Shown here: in pieces, positions 1 through 8,888 of the stretch
Layout: each line of letters starts with the position of its first letter
How positions within the stretch are numbered: position 1 is the stretch's first letter
Assembly: GCA_021740125.1 (NCBI GenBank)
Contig: JAIPAJ010000019.1
Span: 1 to 33,031 of the forward strand
DNA from: Leadbetterella sp.
GTDB taxonomy: Bacteria > Bacteroidota > Bacteroidia > Cytophagales > Spirosomataceae
Length of the DNA: 33,031 nucleotides
Direction of reading: 5' to 3'
The notes under the pieces: model-generated
What the model was told of the DNA's origin: nothing
Database searches by the model: none
The model's input: the letters and a program-made list of their open reading frames with translations, nothing else
Position numbers and translations under genes: made by a program

Positions 1-2
1 AT

Positions 3-272
3 GTGGTTTTGGCCTTGGGCGGACTGGGTTTCTTTATGTCTATCATGTTTCCTACCATATTTTCATTGGGCATCAACGACCTCAAAGAAAACACCAAACC
101 CGCATCTTCTCTGATAGTTATGGCTATAATCGGCGGTGCTATTTTCCCGGTTATAATGGGTTACATCATCGACAATTCCAACGATAACATTCAGGTAGGT
201 TACTGGGTACCTTTGGTGTGTTTTATAGTGGTTTTGTATTATGGATTGGCAGGTCACAAAAAAGCGGCTTGA
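3..272 (+). CDS. fucP: C-terminal end of a FucP-type MFS sugar permease (5' truncated by window)
   Basis: The last 89 residues of a polytopic membrane protein run in from the left edge; the true start lies outside the window. Three hydrophobic segments are visible: about residues 2-20, ending in FPTIFSLGI, 36-54 (LIVMAIIGGAIFPVIMGYI) and 65-82. The stretches GINDLKENTKPASSLIVMAIIGG and GYWVPL resemble the C-terminal half of L-fucose:proton symporters of the FucP family of the major facilitator superfamily. The next gene starts one base after the stop and encodes a RhaM-family mutarotase, which fits a deoxysugar uptake operon. The family is fairly secure. The substrate (L-fucose rather than another hexose) is inferred from the neighbour, because most of the protein is missing. 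Confidence 0.75.
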   Translation: MVLALGGLGFFMSIMFPTIFSLGINDLKENTKPASSLIVMAIIGGAIFPVIMGYIIDNSNDNIQVGYWVPLVCFIVVLYYGLAGHKKAA

Positions 273-273
273 T

Positions 274-606
274 ATGAAAAGATATTGTTTTGCCCTGGAT
301 TTAAAAGACGACGAGGCCTCTATAGCCGAGTATGAAAAAATACACGAGAACATTTGGCCCGAAATTCGAGAAACGATTGTGGTGGCTGGCATAACTGATA
401 TGCAAATTTACAGAATTGGCACCCGAATGTTTATGATTATGGACACCGAGGACGATTTTTCGTTTGAGGCCAAATCGAAAGCCGATGCTGAGAATCCCAT
501 TGTACAGAAATGGGAAAACTTCATGTGGACATTCCAACAGGCTTTACCCACGGCTAAACCAGGGGAAAAATGGGTATTAATGAAAAAAATATTTGGATTA
601 GCATAG
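274..606 (+). CDS. L-rhamnose/L-fucose mutarotase family protein (RhaM-like, DUF718)
   Basis: A 110-residue cytoplasmic protein of the RhaM fold, a dimeric ferredoxin-like barrel that interconverts the alpha and beta anomers of 6-deoxysugars. The motif YEKIHENIWPE (residues 20-30) carries the His (H24) equivalent to the catalytic His22 of E. coli RhaM. WENFMW and the C-terminal GEKWVLMKKIF are also typical, and the length matches the family. The ATG at 274 is chosen because it directly follows the permease stop at 272; an in-frame ATG at 241 would sit inside the permease gene. Coupling to a FucP-like permease suggests L-fucose as substrate, but the sequence alone does not separate fucose from rhamnose specificity. 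Confidence 0.85.
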   Translation: MKRYCFALDLKDDEASIAEYEKIHENIWPEIRETIVVAGITDMQIYRIGTRMFMIMDTEDDFSFEAKSKADAENPIVQKWENFMWTFQQALPTAKPGEKWVLMKKIFGLA

Positions 607-707
607 AAATACATTTTGATACTTATTCAATATTAGCATTTTATAAACTTTTCATAACATTTTGTGTCCAATCTGCTTAATAGATAAAAAGACCCAATTT
701 TACCAAT

Positions 708-2114
708 ATGAAATACCTATTAATTGCCATTTTGTTTGTATCTCAACTGGCTTGTGTTGATAAAAACAATACTAAGGAGATTGACCCTGAAACTGTTGCC
801 ACCAATCCCGATTGGACAGAAGCCAGCCATAGCAACGATGTTTAGCCTGATTATGATACCGTTTTTCCTCAAGACAAAGTAAATACCTTGGAAATCACAA
901 TTGGGAAAACCAATTGGGAAGCCATAAAAGCAGATATGGTAGCCAAAAACAAAGGTACTTTTGGTGTTGGGGGTGGAACACAGCCTTGTGGCGGCGGACA
1001 AGGTGGCGGTGGATTACCACCTGGTGGAAATGGTGGAGTAGTGCCGAGCTTTGGAGAAGAACCAAAATATGTAGAGACGACCATAAAATTCAATGGCAAA
1101 AAGTGGGAGAATGTCGGCTTTCGTCTGAAAGGAAACTCCACCTTGAATTCAACTTGGAAATCAGGCATTTACAAACTACCCTTTAGACTAAAATTTGATG
1201 AATTTGAAGAGGCACACCCCGAAATCAATGACCAAAGGCTTTATGGATTTAAAGAACTATCATTTTCGCCGGGCGTAAAAGACAATTCGCTTATTAGGGA
1301 AAAAGTAACAGCAGATATTTTTAGAATGGCAGGAATTCCTGCCGCCCAAACGTCATTTTACAAACTTTATATTGACTTTGGTGATGGATTAAAATATTGT
1401 GGCATATACGCCATGGTAGAAGTCGTAGATGAAACCATGCTCAAAAAACAATTGGGCGAAGATGCTGGAAATATTTACAAGCCAGAGTCAAACTTTACGA
1501 GTTTTTCAGAGGCTACTTTCGAGAAAAAGAATAATAAAACTGAGGCAAATTACGCAGATGTAAAAGGAGCTGTAACAGCCCTAAACGCCTCAAATCGCAC
1601 CTCCGACGCCGCCGCTTGGAGAGCCAATTTAGAAAAATATATGAACATGGATCATTTTATGAAATGGCTGGCCGTTAACACGACCATTGTAAACTGGGAT
1701 ACCTATGGCGGAATGGCCCACAACCTTTATCTGTACAATCACTCTACTCAAAAACTGCTTTGGATACCTTGGGACAACAACGAAGCCATGACGAGCCAAG
1801 AACGCGTAAAACTCAATCTATCTGGTGTGGCAACGAGTTGGCCTTTGATCAAATACGTCTCAGAAGATCAAGTGTATTATGCCAAATATAAAGCTTACGT
1901 AAAGGAGTTTAATGATAACACCTTTACTACCAGCAAAATGAATGCTCTATTTGACAAGGCTACCAATATGATAACACCATTTGTCAATGGTTCAGAAAAA
2001 GAAACTGCTCCTTATTCTAATTTGACCAATGTTTCGCAATTTACAGCGGCATTGCCAATTCTGAAAACGCATGTCGCAACTAGAAACAATGCTGTGAAGG
2101 GATTTGTGCCCTAG
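708..2114 (+). pseudogene. CotH-kinase-family lipoprotein with an in-frame amber stop
   Basis: Reading from ATG 708 gives a lipoprotein signal (hydrophobic MKYLLIAILFVSQLAC, cleavage before Cys16), then an acidic linker, then TAG at 843-845 as codon 46. The same frame continues without a shift through PDYDTVFPQDKV and a complete CotH domain to the stop at 2112-2114, about 468 codons in all. CotH motifs include GFKELSF, NSLIREKV, YCGIYAMVEVVDE and LWIPWDNNEAM, whose Asp-Asn is the metal-binding signature of this atypical protein kinase family. A Gly/Pro-rich insert lies near residues 86-111. The only later starts are non-ATG codons such as TTG 888, which would remove the lipobox. Other genes here end in TAG, so amber recoding is unlikely. 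A sequencing error is the main alternative to a nonsense mutation. Confidence 0.8.
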
Positions 2115-2165
2115 ATCTCTTGAGAAAATTCAGAGTATTTTTGTCAAAAGTTAAAGTAAAGTGAG

Positions 2166-4268
2166 CTACTTTTTCATAAATTTTTTAACAAAAAAATCGG
2201 CTGTAGCTTGATAAATTTTCACTGAATTCTCCCAATTCATCCAGTGATGCGTATCGTCAACAATCATCATAGTTTCGTAGGGAATTCCTTTTTTCTCTAA
2301 TCTATTTATCAAATCGGTACTTTGGTTAAATCTGACGTTTCTATCATCGTCGGCATGAATTATTAAAACTGGTGATTTCCAAGTATCCATGGCAGAAACA
2401 GGCGAAGACAACCAAGCGGTCGATATAGCTTTCTGATAATCAGCTGGCTTTTCTGTTTTATCTTGAAAAGCAGTCATTATACTTGAGTTTGCTCCCCAAT
2501 CATGCACGCCATGAATATCAACTCCAGCAGCAAAGAGGTCTGAATTCTTTGCCAAAGCCATGGCGGTCAGATAGCCACCATAAGACCCCCCATAAACACC
2601 TATTTTAGAGGCATCCACAAAACTTTGTTTCTTTAGCCATAGGCCAGCAGCTTTAATATCTTGATATTCTGAAGCTCCTTTTATGCCTCCATGGGCGGGT
2701 TGATGAAATTCGTAACCATAGCCGATTCCTAAACGATAATTAACCGACAAAACCACAAAACCCAAACTTGCCAAATATTGATTTGAGGCATAGGCATTGG
2801 AATAATAGTCAGAATAGTGCCAACCCAAAAGCATCTGACGAGGTGGTCCACCATGAATATACACAATTGCAGGCTTTGGTGCTGTATTTCCTTTTGGTAA
2901 AAACAAATCTGCATGGATTTTTTGTCCATCTGGAGCTGTAAAAATAATCTGTTTGGGAATAACTAATCTATCTAAAGGATAATCTGTTTTTAGTAATTCC
3001 TCCCCTATTAACTTTAATCCTTTTGTCTTATCAAATTTTACAATAGCTGGCATCGGTGGCCTTTTAGCAGTGGCAGAAATAATAGCTAAGTCGTTTCCAT
3101 GATTTGTAAAAACTGGTGCCCATTCTAAGCCTTCACCTTGGGTAATCACCTCAAAATCAGCTTTATCTACACTTACTTTTGCTACATGTCGCCTTTCAAT
3201 GTCCAAGGCATCATTTCCTGAATTAACACTAAATGTCAGATGTTTTTTATCGCTACTCAAAGATATATGCTCACACATAAAATTACCAGGAGTTAACAAA
3301 AGAGCATGGCCTCCAATTTCTGAAATCGAATATAAGTGTGGCCATCCATCTTGATAAGATAAAAAAACGATTCGGTTTCCAGCTGCCCAATGTAAATTAA
3401 AGCCTCCATGTGTCGTTGGGGCTGACCCTCTCATGGTTTTAGGTGCCTCCCAAATTTTAGATGCGGTATTTGAACTAACATCAGCTACCCAAATGCTCCA
3501 AGGGTTGTATTTATTTTCCAGCATTGGACTGGGGCTGCCACCTAAACCAGGTCTTCGAATAAACACTATTTTAGTTCCGTCCAATGACCACCTTGGTGAT
3601 GTATCGATTGTAAAAGAAGGTGCAATCCATTCAATGCTTGAACCTGAGAAATTATAAACGCCAACTATGGAGTGATCGCCTCTGTTTGAAACAAAAAGTA
3701 AAGAAGAACCATCTGGACTCCATTCTAAGGAACTTACTTTTCCCCTTGTAGTAAAAAGTTTTTTACTACTATTTGTAGAATCTAGGGCAGCAGTCCAAGC
3801 CTGTCCATCCTTTATAAAAGCAATGATTTTGCTATTTGGAGAAATCACAAATTCATCTCCTTCGGAAATTAATTTCAAATCTCCTCCAGAAAACGGAACA
3901 CTCCACATTTTTACTGTATTTGGTATGGCTTCTCCCAAAGGATTAATGGGTAAATTAACATCCCAATTGCTTCCATGATCACCTCCCCGGACGAATATTA
4001 CTCTTTGACCGTCATCGGTAATCGTTAAACTCGTAATCTCTTGGGCATCATCTTTTTCAAAACTCGTTAATTTTCTATATTTATAATCTGGACCCTCTGC
4101 AACGTAAACATTTCTTTTACCTTGTTCATCCAAAGCCCATGCAATTTTACTGTCTTTATCAGAAGAGCATAATTCGGTAGGAAAAGGATAATTCTTAAAA
4201 GCGTTTAAAGTGGACTTTTGAGCGAGTAGAATTGTCGGTAATAAAAATAAAAAAAACAAATGTTTCAT
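2166..4268 (-). CDS. Secreted S9-family serine peptidase (prolyl oligopeptidase / acylaminoacyl-peptidase type)
   Basis: A 700-residue protein with a signal peptide (MKHLFFLFLLPTILLAQ). The N-terminal two thirds form a beta-propeller of PD40/WD40-like blades, with repeats such as SSLEWSPDGSSLLFVSN and TSPRWSLDGTKIVFIRR. The C-terminal alpha/beta-hydrolase domain begins near residue 440. The catalytic triad is readable: Ser562 in GGSYGG, an Asp at about 642 in HADDDRNV, and His at about 674 in DDTHHWM. GGPPRQ near residue 475 forms part of the oxyanion region. It probably trims peptides in the periplasm. It is transcribed divergently from the penicillin-acylase-family gene at 4406. Length and architecture match the family; exact cleavage specificity cannot be read. 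Confidence 0.92.
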   Translation of the reverse strand: MKHLFFLFLLPTILLAQKSTLNAFKNYPFPTELCSSDKDSKIAWALDEQGKRNVYVAEGPDYKYRKLTSFEKDDAQEITSLTITDDGQRVIFVRGGDHGSNWDVNLPINPLGEAIPNTVKMWSVPFSGGDLKLISEGDEFVISPNSKIIAFIKDGQAWTAALDSTNSSKKLFTTRGKVSSLEWSPDGSSLLFVSNRGDHSIVGVYNFSGSSIEWIAPSFTIDTSPRWSLDGTKIVFIRRPGLGGSPSPMLENKYNPWSIWVADVSSNTASKIWEAPKTMRGSAPTTHGGFNLHWAAGNRIVFLSYQDGWPHLYSISEIGGHALLLTPGNFMCEHISLSSDKKHLTFSVNSGNDALDIERRHVAKVSVDKADFEVITQGEGLEWAPVFTNHGNDLAIISATAKRPPMPAIVKFDKTKGLKLIGEELLKTDYPLDRLVIPKQIIFTAPDGQKIHADLFLPKGNTAPKPAIVYIHGGPPRQMLLGWHYSDYYSNAYASNQYLASLGFVVLSVNYRLGIGYGYEFHQPAHGGIKGASEYQDIKAAGLWLKKQSFVDASKIGVYGGSYGGYLTAMALAKNSDLFAAGVDIHGVHDWGANSSIMTAFQDKTEKPADYQKAISTAWLSSPVSAMDTWKSPVLIIHADDDRNVRFNQSTDLINRLEKKGIPYETMMIVDDTHHWMNWENSVKIYQATADFFVKKFMKK

Positions 4269-4305
4269 AAACCTAGCGTTTAAGTTTTAACTAAATTAGC
4301 CCTAA

Positions 4306-4313
4306 CAAATATA
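4306..4313 (-). promoter_or_regulatory. Putative -7 box (TATATTTG) for the S9 peptidase gene
   Basis: On the minus strand this reads TATATTTG, an exact match to the Bacteroidota TAnnTTTG element, 37 nt before the ATG at 4268. I see no TTG (-33) at the usual distance, so support comes from the -7 box and its place in the divergent intergenic region only. Confidence 0.4.
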
Positions 4314-4405
4314 AACAAAATCTTATCAGTTAGGTTATTTGTGCTACGACTAAAAAAACTATCGCTATTTTGCGAAAGTAATCTCTGAATTCAAACCTTA
4401 AATAA

Positions 4406-6457
4406 ATGAAAACTTTTTTATTCTGTTTTTTAATTTCGCTGACTTCTTTTGCACAAATCAACCCTGAGAAAATAAATATTGTAAGAGACCAATGGGGAGT
4501 TCCACATATTTTTGCCAAAACCGATGCAGAAGTTGCTTATGGATTAGCATACGCCAATGCAGAAGACGATTTCAAAACCATGCAGCTGACGATGCTAATC
4601 GGAAAAGGTATGCTCGGGAAACTAAAAGGAAAAGACGGAGCAGCAGCGGATTATGCTGTCCAATTGCTGAGATGTAGAGAAATTGTGGATGAAAAATATG
4701 ATTCCGACTTATCTGAAGACTTTAAAAAGTTGATATCTGGATATGTTCAAGGCATAAATGCCTACGCCAAAAATCACCCAAAGGAAATATTGGTTAAAAA
4801 ATCATTTCCAATTACCACAAAAGATTATATGACTTCCATAACGTTTTCGCTATGTGTTATATCTGGTGCTGATCGGGAATTGGGTAATTTATTTAAAGGC
4901 AATAACAAAACGCTTGAAAGTTTTAAGGCAGCTGGTTCAAATGCTTTCGCTATTTCTTCATCAAAAACTACAGATGGCAAAACTTATCTAAACATCAACC
5001 CTCATCAGCCCTTGGAAGGCCCGGTCGCTTGGTATGAGGCCCATTTGGTTAGTGAGGAGGGACTCAATATTTTGGGTGGAATGTTCCCTGGCTCTCCAGT
5101 GATTTCGTTGGGTGTAAACGAAAATTTGGGTTGGGCACACACAGTAAACTACCCCGACAGAATAGACATTTACCAACTAGAAATGAACCCAGACAACAAA
5201 AATCAATACAAATATGATGGACAATGGCTGGATTTAGAACAAAAAACCATCAAACTAAAAGCTAAAATAAAAGGTATAAATATACCCGTAAAAAAGAAAG
5301 CCTATTGGAGTAAATATGGAGCAACTGTAAACAACACCAAAGGCACTTTTTCGATGAGAATGGGTGCCAATCAAGACATTAGAGGCATGGAACAATGGTA
5401 CAGAATGAACAAAGCCCGAAACTATTCTGAGTTTCGTAAGGCCATGGAAATGGTAGCCATTCCGATGTTCAACACCATGTATGCCGACAAAAACGATACG
5501 ATATTTTATGTGAGCAATGCGAAAATTCCTATGAGAGAAAAAGGTTATGATTGGGAAAACACAGTGCCAGGAAACACATCAAAAACCCTAACTACCAATT
5601 TTCATCCACTTAAAGACTTACCACAATATCTGAATCCTACAAGCGGATATTTATTCAACACCAACCACTCACCTTTTAACGCCACTGATAAAAATGAAAA
5701 TCTAAAAAACAAAGATTTTGACCCAACAATGGGCTACGAAACCCTACAAAACAACCGAAGTGAGCGTTTTGAGGAGCTTATTGGTGCTTACGAAAAGCTT
5801 AGTTACCAAGACTTCAAAAGAATAAAATATGACAATCAGCTACCTGAAAATTTAAAATTCGCTGTTGATTTAGATGAATTATTTAAACTCAATTCAAAGG
5901 AATACCCTGATTTAGAAATACTTATAGACAGAATTCAACAATGGGACAGAAAAACGGACGTTAGCAGCAAGGGTGCGGCTACATTTCTGATTCTTTATTA
6001 TGAATTAAGAAAAAACATAAAAACCATTGACTACGAAAACAGACCAAAAATCAGCAAGGAAAGTATTTTGGAAGCCCTGAAATCCACGAAAGAATATATG
6101 ATAACGCACTTTGGAAATACTGAAATCGAATTAGGCGATTACCAAAAATTGGTGAGAGGAAACATAGAAAAACCGATGTGGGGAATGCCTGATGTGTTGA
6201 CAGCCTCTCACGCAAGACCATACAAAGACGGAAAAGTGAAAGTGGAACAAGGAGAATCATACATTGCCCTAGCCAGATTTTCAAAAACAGGTTTACCAGA
6301 AATAGAAACAATGCTAAATTATGGAAATTCCACTACCGAAAACAGCCCACATTTTGCCGACCAAATGGAATCATATTTGGCCAAACAGCCTAAGAAAATG
6401 ACTCTTGACAAGGAAGAAATATTAAAAAATGCGGTTAGGAATTATCATCCTAATTGA
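4406..6457 (+). CDS. Penicillin acylase family protein (Ntn hydrolase; N-acyl amide or acyl-homoserine-lactone acylase type)
   Basis: A 683-residue secreted precursor with a signal peptide (MKTFLFCFLISLTSFAQ). These enzymes cleave themselves to expose an N-terminal Ser on the beta chain. Ser178 in AAGSNAFAIS is the clear nucleophile, preceded by a short spacer. IVRDQWGVPHIFA near residue 25 is the standard alpha-chain start, and NENLGWAHTVNYPD carries the conserved Asn/His of the active site. HFADQMESYL near the C-terminus is also typical of the family. The substrate could be an N-acyl homoserine lactone, a beta-lactam or another acyl amide; the sequence does not decide. The divergent neighbour is another secreted hydrolase. 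I found no exact TAnnTTTG box upstream; TATTTTG at 4366-4372 is only an approximate candidate. Confidence 0.9.
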   Translation: MKTFLFCFLISLTSFAQINPEKINIVRDQWGVPHIFAKTDAEVAYGLAYANAEDDFKTMQLTMLIGKGMLGKLKGKDGAAADYAVQLLRCREIVDEKYDSDLSEDFKKLISGYVQGINAYAKNHPKEILVKKSFPITTKDYMTSITFSLCVISGADRELGNLFKGNNKTLESFKAAGSNAFAISSSKTTDGKTYLNINPHQPLEGPVAWYEAHLVSEEGLNILGGMFPGSPVISLGVNENLGWAHTVNYPDRIDIYQLEMNPDNKNQYKYDGQWLDLEQKTIKLKAKIKGINIPVKKKAYWSKYGATVNNTKGTFSMRMGANQDIRGMEQWYRMNKARNYSEFRKAMEMVAIPMFNTMYADKNDTIFYVSNAKIPMREKGYDWENTVPGNTSKTLTTNFHPLKDLPQYLNPTSGYLFNTNHSPFNATDKNENLKNKDFDPTMGYETLQNNRSERFEELIGAYEKLSYQDFKRIKYDNQLPENLKFAVDLDELFKLNSKEYPDLEILIDRIQQWDRKTDVSSKGAATFLILYYELRKNIKTIDYENRPKISKESILEALKSTKEYMITHFGNTEIELGDYQKLVRGNIEKPMWGMPDVLTASHARPYKDGKVKVEQGESYIALARFSKTGLPEIETMLNYGNSTTENSPHFADQMESYLAKQPKKMTLDKEEILKNAVRNYHPN

Positions 6458-6631
6458 GTTTTCTTTGATATTTCCTCGTAAGTAAATCGTACAATATTTT
6501 TGAGAAAGCAAGGTTGGCCAATTAACCTACACTTAAAAATAGACACTATATCATTTATTAAATTGCAATAAAAGAATTCATGCAAATTGCGGAATTAAGA
6601 TTGGTCTAAAAAAGTAATATTTTATCGGAGA

Positions 6632-7657
6632 TTATTTTTTGTTTTTGGCTTTTTTAAAATCTTCTATGGGTTTAAATGGCCCAAACTTGTGTTGTTCCTC
6701 CGAAAAACCATCGTCATAAGGACCAAAGGGATGGTCTGCTGGTTTTGCCGATATTTTTGGCCAATCTTTACTTAAATCTTTAAGGGGACGAGGCCTAGAA
6801 TTCACATAAGCCGCTATATCCCAACTTTCCTCGTCAGTCAACTGAGGCTTGTCGTAGGTAGCACCATAAGGCATGTTGGCTTTGATATAGCCCGCAAATC
6901 TTGACAAACGATACAAGCCAGCTCCAATGTTATAAGAATGCACTCCCCAAAGCGGCGGGTAAGTATAAGCAGTACCATCGGCATTCACCACTCCTTCCCC
7001 ATTTTGTCCGTGACATGTAACGCATTTTTGCTCATAGGCTACCTGTCCCTTTATAGGATCTGCGGCTCGTTTAAGATATTTGAGTTTCCAAATCCCACTT
7101 CCAGCCGGAATGGAATCTTTGGGAACAAACTGACCAACAAACTCAATGTAGCTTTTCATGGCCAACATTTCTCTACTATTCGAATCCAGACCTTTTCCAT
7201 TTAAACTTCTCTCAAAACAGTCATTAATACGTTTCTGAATATTTTCAATTGTTCCGCTCCTGCCTCTAAACTTTGGGTAAGTCGACAAAACCGCCCCGTA
7301 ATTATTCCCCCAAGGCCTAGTACCAGCATCTAAGTGGCAATTTTGACAGTTCATCCCGTTTGAAATAGACCTAACTTTCCCTTTTGGACCTAGATAATGA
7401 GAGGTAATAGCAATAAGTTCTTTTCCATATTTGATGAGTTCAGGATCCTTTTCGTGTACCAAAGCATCCATGCTCATGGCTTGCCACAATGGTTTTTGGT
7501 AAACGACCGAATCCCTTTGCATTTCCTCTACTGGATTTTTACTGTTAAAGAACCTTGGTAAATCTGTAATTAAGAAAAAAACAAGTATAAAAGCCAACAT
7601 AGATGAAGCTATAAGTATAAAACTTAGTATGTTGAAGTTTATAGGTTTATTATTCAC
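6632..7657 (-). CDS. tsdA: TsdA-like diheme cytochrome c (thiosulfate dehydrogenase type)
   Basis: A 341-residue protein with an N-terminal membrane anchor (about residues 9-30) and two haem c sites: CQNCH (C104, C107, H108) and CVTCH (C212, C215, H216). The region after the first haem, with YPKFRGRSG and RINDCFERSLNG, matches TsdA thiosulfate dehydrogenases. Cys147 in that motif corresponds to the unusual Cys axial ligand of haem 1 in TsdA. NMPYG (Met262) could be the distal ligand of the second haem. TsdA couples two thiosulfates into tetrathionate or runs the reverse reaction. The gene starts 4 nt after the stop of a YeeE half-protein, so the two are probably co-transcribed. Direction of catalysis and electron acceptor are unknown. 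Confidence 0.82.
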   Translation of the reverse strand: MNNKPINFNILSFILIASSMLAFILVFFLITDLPRFFNSKNPVEEMQRDSVVYQKPLWQAMSMDALVHEKDPELIKYGKELIAITSHYLGPKGKVRSISNGMNCQNCHLDAGTRPWGNNYGAVLSTYPKFRGRSGTIENIQKRINDCFERSLNGKGLDSNSREMLAMKSYIEFVGQFVPKDSIPAGSGIWKLKYLKRAADPIKGQVAYEQKCVTCHGQNGEGVVNADGTAYTYPPLWGVHSYNIGAGLYRLSRFAGYIKANMPYGATYDKPQLTDEESWDIAAYVNSRPRPLKDLSKDWPKISAKPADHPFGPYDDGFSEEQHKFGPFKPIEDFKKAKNKK

Positions 7658-7661
7658 AATT

Positions 7662-8135
7662 TCAATGAGGAAGGTGTTTTTGTATCAAACCGTAGGTCCA
7701 TGTTCCAAAAATGGCACTAAGAAAGGTAACAATCACCACCAAATACCCAGAGCCAATTTGAGCAAAGAGTGGCCCTGGACAAGCTCCAGTAATGGCCCAG
7801 CCCAAGCCAAACATAAATCCTCCGTATATTAATCCTTTTGAAAATGACTTTTTTGCAATCACTATTTCTTCGCCATTCAAGGTTTTGATATTCAGTTTTT
7901 TGATAACAAACAAGGATATCATACCTACCACTACGGCGGTTCCAATAACACCATACATGTGAAAACTCTGCATTCTAAACATTTCTTGAATTCTAAACCA
8001 AGAAATAATCTCGGCTTTAACAAACACAATACCGAAAAGTGTACCCACTATCAAGTATTTGATATTAGACAAAAAACTCTCTTTTTGAATGAGTTCGTTG
8101 GGTGCATCACACCCTGGGTTCATATCCTCTTTCAT
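7662..8135 (-). CDS. YeeE/YedE-family (sulfur/thiosulfate transport) half-protein, C-terminal-type half
   Basis: A 157-residue membrane protein with four likely helices (about 25-43, 60-78, 101-118 and 128-150). The motif ITGACPGPLF (Cys119) is the conserved cysteine signature of the second half of YeeE/YedE (PF04143) proteins, whose best-known member, TsuA, imports thiosulfate through a chain of pore cysteines. Another Cys (C9) lies in the N-terminal tail. The gene begins 3 nt after the stop of the companion half at 8139, which carries the first-half signature, so together they probably make one pore. It is followed 4 nt later by the TsdA-like cytochrome. The cargo, thiosulfate or another reduced sulfur species, is inferred from context. 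Confidence 0.85.
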   Translation of the reverse strand: MKEDMNPGCDAPNELIQKESFLSNIKYLIVGTLFGIVFVKAEIISWFRIQEMFRMQSFHMYGVIGTAVVVGMISLFVIKKLNIKTLNGEEIVIAKKSFSKGLIYGGFMFGLGWAITGACPGPLFAQIGSGYLVVIVTFLSAIFGTWTYGLIQKHLPH

Positions 8136-8138
8136 TGC

Positions 8139-8711
8139 TTATTTGTTGATTAAGTTAAAAATAATAGGTAAGCCGAGGTGTGTCATGGCAAATCCTCCCA
8201 ACATAAAAAATATGGTTGCCACCAAAGAGGGCCATTGCAAACTAGCCAAACCCATTATTGAATGCCCAGATGTGCAGCCTCCTGCGTAACGCGTACCAAA
8301 ACCTACCAAAAAACCACCTATAATAAAGAAAAACAAGCCCTTAAGGGTAAATAAATTGTCAAAATTAAAAATATCCGTAGGCATCAGGTTTTTAAAATCA
8401 CTTACGCCAAAGACCCTTAAATCGTCAATTGTACTTTGAGCTACTTGGATATCTGCTTCATTTGCCAATCCAAATGTTCCTAAAAATCCGCCAAGCAATA
8501 CACCAAAAACGAAGAATAGATTCCAGATTTCATTTCTCCAATTATACTTAAAAAATGGAATATTTGCCGGAATGCAAGCCGCACAGATGTGCCTAAGTGA
8601 AGAGGAAATTCCAAAGTTTTTGTTTCCAATAATTAAGAGAACGGGGACTGTAAGACCGATGAAAACGCCAGCAACTGACCAGTGCCACGGCTGTTTTATA
8701 AATTCCAACAT
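8139..8711 (-). CDS. YeeE/YedE-family (sulfur/thiosulfate transport) half-protein, N-terminal-type half
   Basis: A 190-residue polytopic membrane protein. GFGTRYAGGCTSGHSIMG (Cys146) is the hallmark of the first half of YeeE/YedE transporters. A second pair, HICAACIPANIPFFKYNW (C43, C46), is also seen in this subgroup. Helices fall near 13-29, 65-82, 121-140 and 160-180. It is the first gene of a tight three-gene unit with the other half and the TsdA-like cytochrome. A terminator-like hairpin at 8830-8854 separates it from the dioxygenase gene upstream, so a promoter of its own is likely in 8712-8829. TATTTTTA on the minus strand there is only a near match to the -7 consensus. Confidence 0.86.
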   Translation of the reverse strand: MLEFIKQPWHWSVAGVFIGLTVPVLLIIGNKNFGISSSLRHICAACIPANIPFFKYNWRNEIWNLFFVFGVLLGGFLGTFGLANEADIQVAQSTIDDLRVFGVSDFKNLMPTDIFNFDNLFTLKGLFFFIIGGFLVGFGTRYAGGCTSGHSIMGLASLQWPSLVATIFFMLGGFAMTHLGLPIIFNLINK

Positions 8712-8829
8712 GTTTTTATTTTTTTGGTTTAATTACTAAAAATAACACTTCATAGCTGTTTAAAATTCAAAACAAACACTTTGATGGGATTCAAATGAAA
8801 AAATACAGCATTAAATTTAGTAAAATAAT

Positions 8830-8854
8830 TTGGGGTACAAAACCTGCACCCCAA
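8830..8854 (-). terminator. Terminator-like hairpin after the persulfide dioxygenase gene
   Basis: A perfect 7-bp inverted repeat, TTGGGGT and ACCCCAA, with an 11-nt loop lies about 35 nt beyond the stop at 8889. On the minus strand it is followed by an AT-rich run without a strict U tract. It probably ends or attenuates transcription of the upstream genes before the YeeE/TsdA unit. Confidence 0.5.
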
Positions 8855-8888
8855 TTATCGACTTACTATTTAACCCTTAAATATATGC

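Noticed and set aside
843..845. Amber codon reassignment or selenocysteine/pyrrolysine-like recoding in the CotH gene
   Set aside because: TAG ends several intact genes in the window (for example at 604-606, 13147-13149 and 32273-32275), and no recoding element is visible.
2115..2165. Hairpin near the CotH stop (TCTC/GAGA)
   Set aside because: The stem is four bases; the T run that follows is short. Chance level.
6520..6545. Possible terminator AGGTT/AACCT between converging acylase and cytochrome genes
   Set aside because: The stem is only 5 bp with an 8-nt loop and no T run on either strand.
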